DNA of 31,798 nucleotides from JAAYUK01 sp964392915 (GTDB lineage Bacteria; Nitrospirota; Thermodesulfovibrionia; Thermodesulfovibrionales; Dissulfurispiraceae): NCBI GenBank assembly GCA_964392915.1, contig CAYMRS010000027.1, positions 1 to 31,798 of the forward strand. The letters are read 5' to 3'. Positions 6,536-13,948 of the stretch are shown piece by piece. How positions within the stretch are numbered: the first letter of the stretch is position 1; the number at the start of each line of letters is the position of its first letter. Both the position numbers and the translations under genes were made by a program. Under the pieces are notes generated by a model. That model ran no database searches. It had not been told where the DNA came from and saw nothing but the letters and a program-made list of their open reading frames with translations.

Positions 6536-7660
6536 TCAGGGTTTCTGGTTGCTACTGACTGCGTTTCTCCGCTCTTTTGCCAAGGCTACGCAGTGGGTAA
6601 AGGGAATCCTGAAAAAGCGCATGCAGCCGTTGCAGGAGATGCAGTCCGCTTTTTCTTTTCCATCACTCATGAGATTCGGCAGATCGGGTTCGCGGACGAG
6701 CGTGCGGGAAAGCGAGATAAGGTCTGCGTCGCCCGTCCGCAGCACTTCCTCCATGACCGAGCGCGACTTGAATCCGCCGACCAGCATAACCGGTACTTGC
6801 AGGGACTGCTTGAATCTGCGTCCGAACTGGCGGAAGTACGCCTCCTGCTCTGTTGTCTGAATTCCTGGCTTGACGGTTATTTGCCCGGCTTCATACATGC
6901 CGCCGCTTACTTCGATTGCGGCAATATCCATATTTTGAAGCCTTAGAGCGATGCGCAAACTTTCGTCGAGTTCGAGCCCGCCGCTGACAAAATCAGTGGC
7001 ATTGAGCTTGATCAGGATGGGGAAGCCGTCTCCTGCCTCTTTGCGCATGGAGATGATGACTTCCTCAAGAAAATGGAAACGCCGCTCTTCATCGCCTCCC
7101 CAGTAGTCGTCACGCCTGTTTGTATGCGGCGAGAGGAATTCGTTCACCAGATAGCCGTGGGCTGCATGAATCTGCACCCCGTCGAAACCAGCCAGATGTG
7201 CCCTGCGGGCAGCGGTGCCAAAGGCATCGATTATCTCCCAGACATCTTCATGCTCCATTTCACGGGGTGTCAGTTTCAGTGTTGGTTCATAAACCGCCGA
7301 CGGTGCGATGGGCGTCCGCCCCGCCAAGAGCGACGGGAATGACTGTCTGCCGCCATGAGAAAGCTGAAGCACCGTTTTCCCGCCGAACGCATGCACGGCG
7401 TCAGCAAGCACTTTCAGTTTTTTTATGTAGAAATCGTTATGAATACAAATCTGCTGAGGTACAGACCTTCCGGTGGTATGCACAAGCGCATTGCCGGTAA
7501 TGATGAGTCCGGAGCCGCCTCGCACAAGGTCTTCGTACATGCCGACCAGTTGATCGGTCACGAATCCGTCTTCGTCTGCCATTTTTTCATAGGTGGCGGA
7601 GCGGACAATGCGATTCGGGAGCTCAAGTGCTCCTAATTGAAACGGCTCAAACAGTTTCAT
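6536..7660 (-). CDS. NADH:flavin oxidoreductase / Old Yellow Enzyme family, single-domain with Cys cluster motif
   Basis: A 374-residue FMN-dependent TIM-barrel reductase. It has LPNRIVRSATYE at the N-terminus, the substrate-site LSHGGRQS, FDGVQIHAAHGYLVNEFLSPHTNRR, and the phosphate-binding LVGGFKS. Near the C-terminus CISCNGC and a later Cys (C-x2-C-x2-C-x10-C) match the [4Fe-4S] ligand pattern of trimethylamine dehydrogenase and 2,4-dienoyl-CoA reductase. The FAD/NAD(P)-binding domains that follow in those enzymes are absent. The start is the ATG at 7660, preceded by GAGGAA and overlapping the pdxA stop by 4 nt. It probably reduces an activated alkene or related compound with electrons from an external partner; the substrate is unknown. 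Confidence 0.88.
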   Translation of the reverse strand: MKLFEPFQLGALELPNRIVRSATYEKMADEDGFVTDQLVGMYEDLVRGGSGLIITGNALVHTTGRSVPQQICIHNDFYIKKLKVLADAVHAFGGKTVLQLSHGGRQSFPSLLAGRTPIAPSAVYEPTLKLTPREMEHEDVWEIIDAFGTAARRAHLAGFDGVQIHAAHGYLVNEFLSPHTNRRDDYWGGDEERRFHFLEEVIISMRKEAGDGFPILIKLNATDFVSGGLELDESLRIALRLQNMDIAAIEVSGGMYEAGQITVKPGIQTTEQEAYFRQFGRRFKQSLQVPVMLVGGFKSRSVMEEVLRTGDADLISLSRTLVREPDLPNLMSDGKEKADCISCNGCMRFFRIPFTHCVALAKERRNAVSSNQKP

Positions 7661-8598
7661 GGCTTCCTCAACCGCGCAGCAAATTTTATTGCTTCCATCA
7701 TGCTCGACGGATTTGCCGTGCCTTTCCACGCGATATCATATGCAGTGCCGTGGTTAGGGGATGTTCTGATAATCGGCAGTCCCACAGTCACATTGACTCC
7801 GGCGTCAAACGCGATCATCTTCAGAGGAATCAACCCTTGATCGTGATACATGCAGACAACAATATCGAACTCACCCTTGTAGACCTTGTGAAAAAGCGTG
7901 TCAGGAGGAAACGGGCCGGAAACGTGGATATCTTCAGCTTCCGCCGCGGCGACTGCCGGGAAAATCGCCGTCTGTTCTTCATCACCGAATATGCCGGACT
8001 CACCGGCGTGCGGATTCAGGCCGGCCACCGCAATGCGCGGTTCTGAAAGGCCCAGCATGGTACACGCTTTTTTTGCGAGGCGGATGGTTTCGAGAACACG
8101 ATGAGCAGTGATAAGCGCCGGTACATTTCTCAAAGCTGTATGTATGGTGACAAGAATGACCCGTAGAGGACCACCGCAGAGCATCATGGCATACTGCTGC
8201 GCATTGGTGAGTTCCGCAAGCATTTCGGTATGACCTGGCCAGGGGTATGCGGCCATGTTCAGTGATTCCTTGCTGATGGGAGCCGTGACAATTGCGTCGA
8301 CCGCATTGGCCTGGGCAAGTTCGACCGCTTTCCGAATATAAGAGACCGCGGCATGACCGCCTTCGGCCGTCGGGATATTTCTGGCAAATCCGGTCGATGT
8401 AATGGCTCCGGTGCCGATGAAATCGCATAATCCAATGTCGAGTTCGATGCCGAGCATCTCGCAGGCGGACTCGAGAACCGGCTTGTCGCCGATAATGAGC
8501 GGCCGGGTTATGCCGGCAATGGCCTGCAGGGACTTTAACGTTACTTCTGCTCCCACGCCGCCGGGGTCGCCAATCGTTATCGCTATTCTTTTTTTCAT
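7657..8598 (-). CDS. pdxA: 4-hydroxythreonine-4-phosphate dehydrogenase family (PdxA)
   Basis: A 313-residue cytoplasmic enzyme that oxidises 4-phosphohydroxy-L-threonine for the DXP-dependent pyridoxal phosphate pathway. It shows the N-terminal GDPGGVGAE (usually GDPAGIGPE), the PGHTEML segment at His123, the metal-ligand regions VTIHTALRN, LNPHAGE and YHDQGLIPLK, and the C-terminal GLPIIRTSPNHGTAYDIAWKG. Length is normal. It shares an ATGA overlap with the downstream OYE-type gene. A very good promoter ends only 10 nt before the ATG and there is no clear SD, so initiation is probably near-leaderless. PdxA paralogues acting on 4-hydroxythreonate also exist and cannot be excluded. Confidence 0.92.
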   Translation of the reverse strand: MKKRIAITIGDPGGVGAEVTLKSLQAIAGITRPLIIGDKPVLESACEMLGIELDIGLCDFIGTGAITSTGFARNIPTAEGGHAAVSYIRKAVELAQANAVDAIVTAPISKESLNMAAYPWPGHTEMLAELTNAQQYAMMLCGGPLRVILVTIHTALRNVPALITAHRVLETIRLAKKACTMLGLSEPRIAVAGLNPHAGESGIFGDEEQTAIFPAVAAAEAEDIHVSGPFPPDTLFHKVYKGEFDIVVCMYHDQGLIPLKMIAFDAGVNVTVGLPIIRTSPNHGTAYDIAWKGTANPSSMMEAIKFAARLRKP

Positions 8599-8608
8599 AG
8601 TCTTTTCT

Positions 8609-8637
8609 ATTATCCATCACTGATAGCTTCATGTCAA
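8609..8637 (-). promoter_or_regulatory. pdxA promoter, near-leaderless
   Basis: On the minus strand TTGACA (8632-8637) and GATAAT (8609-8614) are separated by exactly 17 nt, a near-consensus sigma-70 type promoter. Only 10 nt lie between the -10 element and the pdxA ATG at 8598, so the predicted 5' leader is about 3-5 nt. Confidence 0.75.
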
Positions 8638-8673
8638 AAGGCATGACATTTTTGCGCCCGACTTACGGGTTAT

Positions 8674-8703
8674 TTGTCATGTCTCCTCTTTTTGTTCTAT
8701 AGT
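8674..8703 (+). promoter_or_regulatory. Promoter of the tandem ACT protein gene
   Basis: TTGTCA (8674-8679) and TATAGT (8698-8703) with an 18-nt spacer. The leader would be about 25 nt and contains the AAGGAG SD of the gene at 8737. Confidence 0.55.
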
Positions 8704-8736
8704 TCAGCAGAAAAAATATTCACAAGGAGATACGCT

Positions 8737-9135
8737 ATGGCACAAGCGAAAGCAGCAAAGCAGGTTATTTTTTTTATGCCGAACAAGGTGGGATTGATGG
8801 CCGAGGTTTGTTCCGCGCTCTCCGCGGCAAAGATAAACGTAACGGCGATGTGCGGCTATGAGATGGAAGATCGTGCGATCTTCATGCTGATGGCTGACGA
8901 CCTGACGAAGGCGAAAAAACTTCTGAAGAAGCTCGGCGCAGAAATAAAAGACGAAGCTGTCGTTGTCGTTGAAATGCCGAACAAGGCAGGTGAACTCAGC
9001 AAGGCATCGTCGGCAATAGCCGCTGCCGGAGTGAACATTCACTATTTTTACGGCACCACCGGCACCGGCAAAACATCGGCCTGCATTTTCAAAACCGCAG
9101 ACAATAAGAAGGTCATCAAGGTTCTCAATAAATAG
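8737..9135 (+). CDS. Tandem ACT-domain protein
   Basis: A 132-residue protein consisting of two ACT domains and little else. Domain 1 spans about residues 8-65 (VIFFMPNKVGLMAEVCSALS) and domain 2 about 72-131 (VVVEMPNKAGELSKASSAI, then VNIHYFYGTT). Each has the small-molecule-binding Gly/Ala turn between the first strand and helix. Such stand-alone proteins usually sense amino acids and act through another protein, but the ligand here is unknown. The ATG at 8737 is preferred over 8674 because AAGGAG stands 7 nt before it and the earlier codons overlap the promoter. It is transcribed alone, divergent from pdxA and convergent with glgC. Confidence 0.85.
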   Translation: MAQAKAAKQVIFFMPNKVGLMAEVCSALSAAKINVTAMCGYEMEDRAIFMLMADDLTKAKKLLKKLGAEIKDEAVVVVEMPNKAGELSKASSAIAAAGVNIHYFYGTTGTGKTSACIFKTADNKKVIKVLNK

Positions 9136-9141
9136 GTTTTG

Positions 9142-9181
9142 ACACCGGAGGGCTGCGCTTTGCCGGGCTGCCCTCCGGTGT
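9142..9181. terminator. Long GC-rich hairpin between convergent ACT and glgC genes
   Basis: ACACCGGAGGGC (9142-9153) pairs perfectly with GCCCTCCGGTGT (9170-9181). There is no immediate U-run, but on the plus strand six T residues follow 12 nt later. It lies between two gene ends and probably insulates them, by transcript 3'-end formation rather than by a canonical intrinsic terminator. Confidence 0.55.
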
Positions 9182-9197
9182 GAACTCCTGAAGTTTT

Positions 9198-10424
9198 TTA
9201 TTCCTTAAACGGGCCGCTGATCCTGCCGCCGCGCGGGATTATGGCAATGCCTGACTGGTCGATGAAACAGCGGAAGCGGTCTTTGTCGGGATCAAAGCCT
9301 ATCCGTTCACCTTCGTTGATGGTATTGTACTTGTCGACAATCACCCGTCTCAGGCGCACACCTTTTCTGAGGGTCACGCGTTCGCTGATTATGCAGTCCT
9401 CTATGGTCACCCCTTCTTCGATGACGGCACCGCTCCGGATAATGGAATTTTTGATGGAAGCTCCCTTAATCAGGGACCCTTCGGCAATGATGCTGTTGTC
9501 GATGTCGCAGCGCAGAATTTTTGTCGCCGGAGACTCCGAACTCGACGGATGAACCGGCCATGCGTCATTGAACAGGTCGAAAGCCGGCTTTTCCCCCAGC
9601 AGGTCCTGATGCGCGCTGAAATAGGCGCTTATGGTGCCGACATCTCGCCAGTATCCAGTTTCTTCATAGGGTTTTGTGTCGGGTATGTTGTTCATGCCAA
9701 AATCGTACGCGAAAACCCTTCCTGTCGGCACGAACCCCGGAATGATGTTTGCCCCGAAGTCATGCTCTTTCCTTCTCTGCGCCTTTACCAGTGAGTCAAT
9801 CAGCACATCGGTCCGGAAAATGTAATTTCCCATCGAAACATACGCGCGCGAGGCATCCCCCGGCATTGGCGTCGGCTCGCCGGGCTTCTCCTGAAAGCCG
9901 GTAATTCGCTGTGTGGCGTCCGCAACGATTACGCCGAAAGCCGAAGCCTGATCGATAGGAACCGGTCGGGCGGCCACGGTAACCGCGGCATCGTTGGCAA
10001 GATGAAAATCGAGCATCTGGCGGATATCCATGCGATAGATGTGATCAGCGCCGAAGATGACGACATGCTCGCACCGATGGTCCTTGATCAGATTGATGTT
10101 CTGAAAAACCGCGTCCGCTGTTCCCTGGAACCACTCCGGTCCCATCCGCATCTGCGGAGGAACGACTGCGACAAAGTGGTCTTTTACCATTGAGGTGAGG
10201 TTCCAGTGCTGGCGCACATGCTCAATCAGAGACTGGGATTTATACTGCACCAGGAGATAAATGGCATACATCTGGGAATTCACAAAGTTGCTGAGGACAA
10301 AATCGACGATGCGATACCGGCCGCCAAACGGCACGGACGGTTTTGAGCGAAACGCAGTGAGGGGAAAAAGCCGTTCACCCTTCCCGCCGGCCAGTATGAA
10401 CGCGAGCACCTTGGGGTAAGCCAT
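9198..10424 (-). CDS. glgC: Glucose-1-phosphate adenylyltransferase (ADP-glucose pyrophosphorylase)
   Basis: A 408-residue enzyme making ADP-glucose from ATP and glucose-1-phosphate for glycogen synthesis. It has the nucleotidyltransferase loop LAGGKGERLFPLT, the RSKPSVPFGGRYRIVDF segment, the catalytic-region WFQGTADAV and FGADHIYRMD, FQEKPG, and GYWRDVGTI. A C-terminal left-handed beta-helix is indicated by repeats such as NSIIAEGSLIKGASIKNSIIRSG. Length is typical. AGGAGG precedes the ATG. The unrecognised NTPase gene lies upstream on the same strand with 120 nt between them. No other glycogen genes are in the window. Confidence 0.95.
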   Translation of the reverse strand: MAYPKVLAFILAGGKGERLFPLTAFRSKPSVPFGGRYRIVDFVLSNFVNSQMYAIYLLVQYKSQSLIEHVRQHWNLTSMVKDHFVAVVPPQMRMGPEWFQGTADAVFQNINLIKDHRCEHVVIFGADHIYRMDIRQMLDFHLANDAAVTVAARPVPIDQASAFGVIVADATQRITGFQEKPGEPTPMPGDASRAYVSMGNYIFRTDVLIDSLVKAQRRKEHDFGANIIPGFVPTGRVFAYDFGMNNIPDTKPYEETGYWRDVGTISAYFSAHQDLLGEKPAFDLFNDAWPVHPSSSESPATKILRCDIDNSIIAEGSLIKGASIKNSIIRSGAVIEEGVTIEDCIISERVTLRKGVRLRRVIVDKYNTINEGERIGFDPDKDRFRCFIDQSGIAIIPRGGRISGPFKE

Positions 10425-10464
10425 AGGTTCCTCCTGATGCGCAAAAAAAGATGAACTTCAGTGT

Positions 10465-10587
10465 TTAGGATTCCACGCTGTACCCTTGCCGGACACGGAG
10501 CCGGGAGAGCGCAAAAACAATAATCAGGACGATTCCGACCGGCTTTACCCGCCCGAGGAGAGGGATTCGGGACGCAGGTGCTTGCAT
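10465..10587 (-). CDS. Possible 40-residue single-span membrane peptide
   Basis: An ATG at 10587 opens a 41-codon frame overlapping the 3' end of the NTPase gene in another frame. The product starts MQAPASRIPLLGRVKP, has a single hydrophobic segment VGIVLIIVFAL, then a basic flank (SRLRVRQ). The positive-outside-of-membrane pattern looks protein-like, and the frame continues about 80 nt past the NTPase stop. The SD is poor (a GGGGGA about 13 nt upstream). It may be a real small membrane protein or a chance frame. Confidence 0.28.
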   Translation of the reverse strand: MQAPASRIPLLGRVKPVGIVLIIVFALSRLRVRQGYSVES

Positions 10588-11105
10588 ATTGTTCTGATGT
10601 AATCCCCCTCTATGAAGATGGCCGATTTCCCGGTCAGCAACAGTCCGGCGTCAACCAGTTCGTCAAGCGCATGCAGGTTTTTCATGCAACCGGTCACAAT
10701 AACGGTTTTGACTCCTTCAATTCCAATGAGTTCGTACAGTTTTGCGCGCTGCGCATTGCTTCTGCCGAAAACCTCATCAATCAGCAGGATTGCCTGGCGG
10801 GAAGTCAGCCCAGACGGTTCAATCATAAGTATTTCCTTTTCGGTCGCGACGACCGTAAGGTCAGACTTCAGCTGGCGGATATGATCAAGATACTGCTCGT
10901 ATCCACCCGGACGAGTGTGGCCCCGGTAGTCCAGCGGATTGCCGAAAAAATGGATATTCGCCGTATCCCTGAGCGCGTTCAGGGAATAGGTAATCTTTCC
11001 TACTCCCTCATCGCCGGTAACTACGATGGTTTTATGGCGGCTGAGGGTTTCCCTGAACTCCTGAACAATTGTTTCGTCATTCGCCATGGCGAGCTGATCC
11101 GTCAT
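10545..11105 (-). CDS. Uncharacterised P-loop NTPase-like protein
   Basis: A 186-residue soluble protein I do not recognise. A Walker A-like loop VVTGDEGVGKIT is at about residues 28-39, but the residue after the Lys is Ile instead of the usual Ser/Thr (Thr follows one place later). A Walker B-like strand AILLIDEVFG is at about 104-113. A further strand VKTVIVTGC and helix follow, resembling a minimal RecA/ASCE core. GGAAGG lies about 8 nt before the ATG, with a second in-frame ATG six codons in. It is upstream of glgC on the same strand. An ATPase or helicase-loader-like role is conceivable; no specific function can be given. Confidence 0.75.
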   Translation of the reverse strand: MTDQLAMANDETIVQEFRETLSRHKTIVVTGDEGVGKITYSLNALRDTANIHFFGNPLDYRGHTRPGGYEQYLDHIRQLKSDLTVVATEKEILMIEPSGLTSRQAILLIDEVFGRSNAQRAKLYELIGIEGVKTVIVTGCMKNLHALDELVDAGLLLTGKSAIFIEGDYIRTICKHLRPESLSSGG

Positions 11106-11174
11106 ATCAGTCCTTCCCTTTCATCGCAGCGCTCCAGCGCTCTGCCGAATGCAGAATCTACTTTCTTCAGCTTA

Positions 11175-11183
11175 ATTATACCA
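11175..11183 (-). promoter_or_regulatory. Extended -10 promoter of the NTPase gene
   Basis: On the minus strand TGG-TATAAT gives a perfect -10 (11175-11180) with the extended TGn motif (11181-11183). No good -35 exists at 16-18 nt, as is common for extended -10 promoters. The predicted leader is about 63 nt and includes a short AGCGCT/AGCGCT hairpin. Confidence 0.5.
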
Positions 11184-11270
11184 GCTTGATTGCGAAAACG
11201 CGGCGGTTGCTGACTTTTTCTGCCAAGGGTTGTAACCTAGAGAGAAATACTCGTTTTTCAGGAGAACGGT

Positions 11271-13922
11271 GTGGCTAAAAAGAACTATAAATATCGCCGA
11301 GAAGACTTCTCAAAACTTCCCGTAAAGCTTGAGCATATGACCATGTACCTCAATTTCATCGACGGTCGGGTCGATGCGGAAAACTGCCTTGAAATGACAA
11401 CTGGCCGTGAACTGCATGAGATTGTACTCGATGCCAAAGATCTTGTCGTACACGCTGTTTCCCTGGTTGCAGGGTCCCATGAGATCCCCCTGTCCTTTCT
11501 GTATGAAAAAGAACAGGACAAGCTGCGGGTTGTGCTTCCGCATACGGTAAAAGCCGGGAAGCGTCTTGCAGTCAGGACATCAACCTCCTGTGTCCCGGCT
11601 GATCATCTTCTTGAAGGCATCTACATGGATTCCACTCCCGCAGGAGCCCCGCAGCAGTATATGTCACAGTGCCAGCAGTGGGGATTCCAGCGTATCATGC
11701 CGGTATTCGACGACTGCACCGCAAAATGCACCATGACGACGACTATTGAAGCGGACAGCAGGTATACGCACCTCATCAGCAACGGAAACATCAGCCGCGC
11801 GTCAACCCCCGATGGCAATCCTGTGGCAAAACCGGGAGATCCGTCCCGGCAGATAATCACTTACGAAAATCCGACTCCCATGGCGCCGTATCTCTTTCTT
11901 GTCTGCGCGGGCACATGGGATGTGCTGGCCGATTCCGTGGTTTACCCGTCCGGTCGAACAGTGCGGCTTGAGTATCTTGTTCCTCCCGGCATGACGGAAT
12001 TTGTGCGTATTCCGATGGAAATACTCAAGGAATCGATCCTCTGGATTGAGCGGACGCAGGAATATGAGTATACCGGAGAGACCTACCGGACCATCTGCAT
12101 GAACAAGTCGAACTTCGGCGGCATGGAGAATGTCGGCAATACGACGATTGTTACCGATGCGGCAATCATCACCGGGCATACGCTCGATTCAGGGCTGCTT
12201 TACGCTCATGCCGTTATTGTCCATGAGTTTGAGCACAACCAGTGCGGTAGCGAGACGACCATGGAAACGCCCTTTGATGTCTGGCTCAATGAGGCATATA
12301 CGGTAGACGTGGAGCGGCAATTCATGGCGGATTTTTTTGACCCTGCGTTTGTCCGGCTGAACCAGGTCGAGAGCATCCGGAATCCACTGCTCGGACCGCT
12401 TGCGATTGAGGATTCCGGCTATGCGGGCCGGATTGTGCGCGAGGGATTCAACGACCCCGAGGAGTTGATAGACGGTGTCACCTATGTGAAGGCTGCCGAG
12501 GTCATCAGAATGTTGCGGCTGATTCTTGGCAAAGATTCATTCATTGAAGCGAAGCGGCTGTATTTCAGTCTCTATCATAACGGCAACGCCGACACGGAAC
12601 AGTTCTTCGCCTGCTTTGAGGAGGTATCTGGCATTTCTCTGAAACAGTTCAGGGAAGGGTGGCTTTACCGGGCAGGCTATCCGAAGGTGTCGGCAGAAAC
12701 ATCATACGATGCGGCAGCGCGGCGCTATACTATCCGGTTTGCGCAGAAACTCGCGGACGGTCAGCCGCCGTTTCATCTGCCGGTGGAGCTTGCATTGGTT
12801 GATGCGAACGGAAACGATATGCCGGGCACTGCAACCATAGTACAGCTCAAAGATGTATCGGCTGAACTGATGTTTGAAGATATCGGGGAAGCCCCTGCCT
12901 TCGCCTCGCTGAATCGCGATTATTCCTTCTACGGAACATTCCTGAACAACAGTGCTTCGAAAGAGATGCTAACGCTTCAGGCGCAGCTCGACAGCAACGC
13001 CTGTAACCGCGTTGACGCCTTCCGGAGGCTGACTGATGCCGAGCGGATAAAGTTGATGAAAGATCCATCCGCTCAGATAGACCGCCACTGGCTTGAACTG
13101 TATCGCGTGCTTCTGCATGATATGGGGCTTTCCCCATCGCTGAAGGCTTATATTCTCAGGATCGACGAGCAGCCGCTGGATCGTGATTATCTGACCTGGT
13201 ATCAGGAGCAGGTGTTTGCACGCGAGCGTCTGATGAAGTCGGTGAACGAAGCATGCAGGGAGACACTCCTTGCAAAGTTTCATGCGCTTGACACCTATTC
13301 AGCCGGAAAGCGGCATTCCCCGAAAGACGGCATCGAGGACCGCATGCTGAAAAACGTACTGCTTGAGCTTATTACAGTCGACGAACGGCCCGAAAGCCGG
13401 ACGCTTCTGCTTGAGCATTACCGTCAGGCCACGACCGCGACAGACAGAGTGGCGGCCCTGGCACTTCTGAACAAAAGCTCCGAACCGTCACGTCGCGCGG
13501 TTCTTGAAAAGGTTTACGCAGAATGGCATCCGCATCTCAGCGGCTACGCCAACTATCTGCGTATCGTTGCCGGCGGAACCTGCGGCGATGTTTTTGCTAT
13601 GATCGAAGCGGAAAAGCGGCGCCCGACATTCGACATTACCCAGCCAACCTGGCAGCGGGCGCTTTTTCTGCCAATGGCGATCAATAACAAAATGGTCTGG
13701 ACCGATGCCGGTATGGCGTGGCTTGCCGATACAATCATAGAGCTGTCACCGATCAACACGACAACCACAAGCCGTCTGCTGAATACGCTCCAGCATGCCT
13801 GGAACCTTCGGCCTCAACTGAAAGAAAAAGCGATGACATCACTCGCGCGCATTGCGGATGCTCTTTCCGGAAAGGAGCATCCGGCAATCCATAATCAGGC
13901 GAAAGCGTATATGAAAAGCTGA
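11271..13922 (+). CDS. pepN: M1 family metallo-aminopeptidase (PepN-like)
   Basis: An 883-residue zinc aminopeptidase. The exopeptidase motif is GGMEN (residues 283-287; usually GAMEN). The zinc site is HEFEH (His318, Glu319, His322) followed after 18 residues by the third ligand Glu341 in WLNEAYT, so the HExxH-x18-E geometry is intact. The N-terminal beta domain, an Ig-like region (about 470-565) and a long helical C-terminal region follow the layout of E. coli PepN, and the length matches. The start is a GTG at 11271 with AGGAGA 7 nt upstream. It is flanked by divergent and convergent genes, so it is monocistronic. There is no signal peptide, so it should act in cytoplasmic peptide turnover. 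Confidence 0.9.
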   Translation: MAKKNYKYRREDFSKLPVKLEHMTMYLNFIDGRVDAENCLEMTTGRELHEIVLDAKDLVVHAVSLVAGSHEIPLSFLYEKEQDKLRVVLPHTVKAGKRLAVRTSTSCVPADHLLEGIYMDSTPAGAPQQYMSQCQQWGFQRIMPVFDDCTAKCTMTTTIEADSRYTHLISNGNISRASTPDGNPVAKPGDPSRQIITYENPTPMAPYLFLVCAGTWDVLADSVVYPSGRTVRLEYLVPPGMTEFVRIPMEILKESILWIERTQEYEYTGETYRTICMNKSNFGGMENVGNTTIVTDAAIITGHTLDSGLLYAHAVIVHEFEHNQCGSETTMETPFDVWLNEAYTVDVERQFMADFFDPAFVRLNQVESIRNPLLGPLAIEDSGYAGRIVREGFNDPEELIDGVTYVKAAEVIRMLRLILGKDSFIEAKRLYFSLYHNGNADTEQFFACFEEVSGISLKQFREGWLYRAGYPKVSAETSYDAAARRYTIRFAQKLADGQPPFHLPVELALVDANGNDMPGTATIVQLKDVSAELMFEDIGEAPAFASLNRDYSFYGTFLNNSASKEMLTLQAQLDSNACNRVDAFRRLTDAERIKLMKDPSAQIDRHWLELYRVLLHDMGLSPSLKAYILRIDEQPLDRDYLTWYQEQVFARERLMKSVNEACRETLLAKFHALDTYSAGKRHSPKDGIEDRMLKNVLLELITVDERPESRTLLLEHYRQATTATDRVAALALLNKSSEPSRRAVLEKVYAEWHPHLSGYANYLRIVAGGTCGDVFAMIEAEKRRPTFDITQPTWQRALFLPMAINNKMVWTDAGMAWLADTIIELSPINTTTTSRLLNTLQHAWNLRPQLKEKAMTSLARIADALSGKEHPAIHNQAKAYMKS

Positions 13923-13948
13923 GAGAGTAGCTGACAAGCAAACATCGC

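Noticed and set aside
11283..13137. GGMEN instead of GAMEN and WLNEAYT in the aminopeptidase as evidence of a dead enzyme
   Set aside because: All zinc ligands and the catalytic Glu are intact, and Gly in the second GAMEN position is tolerated in the M1 family.
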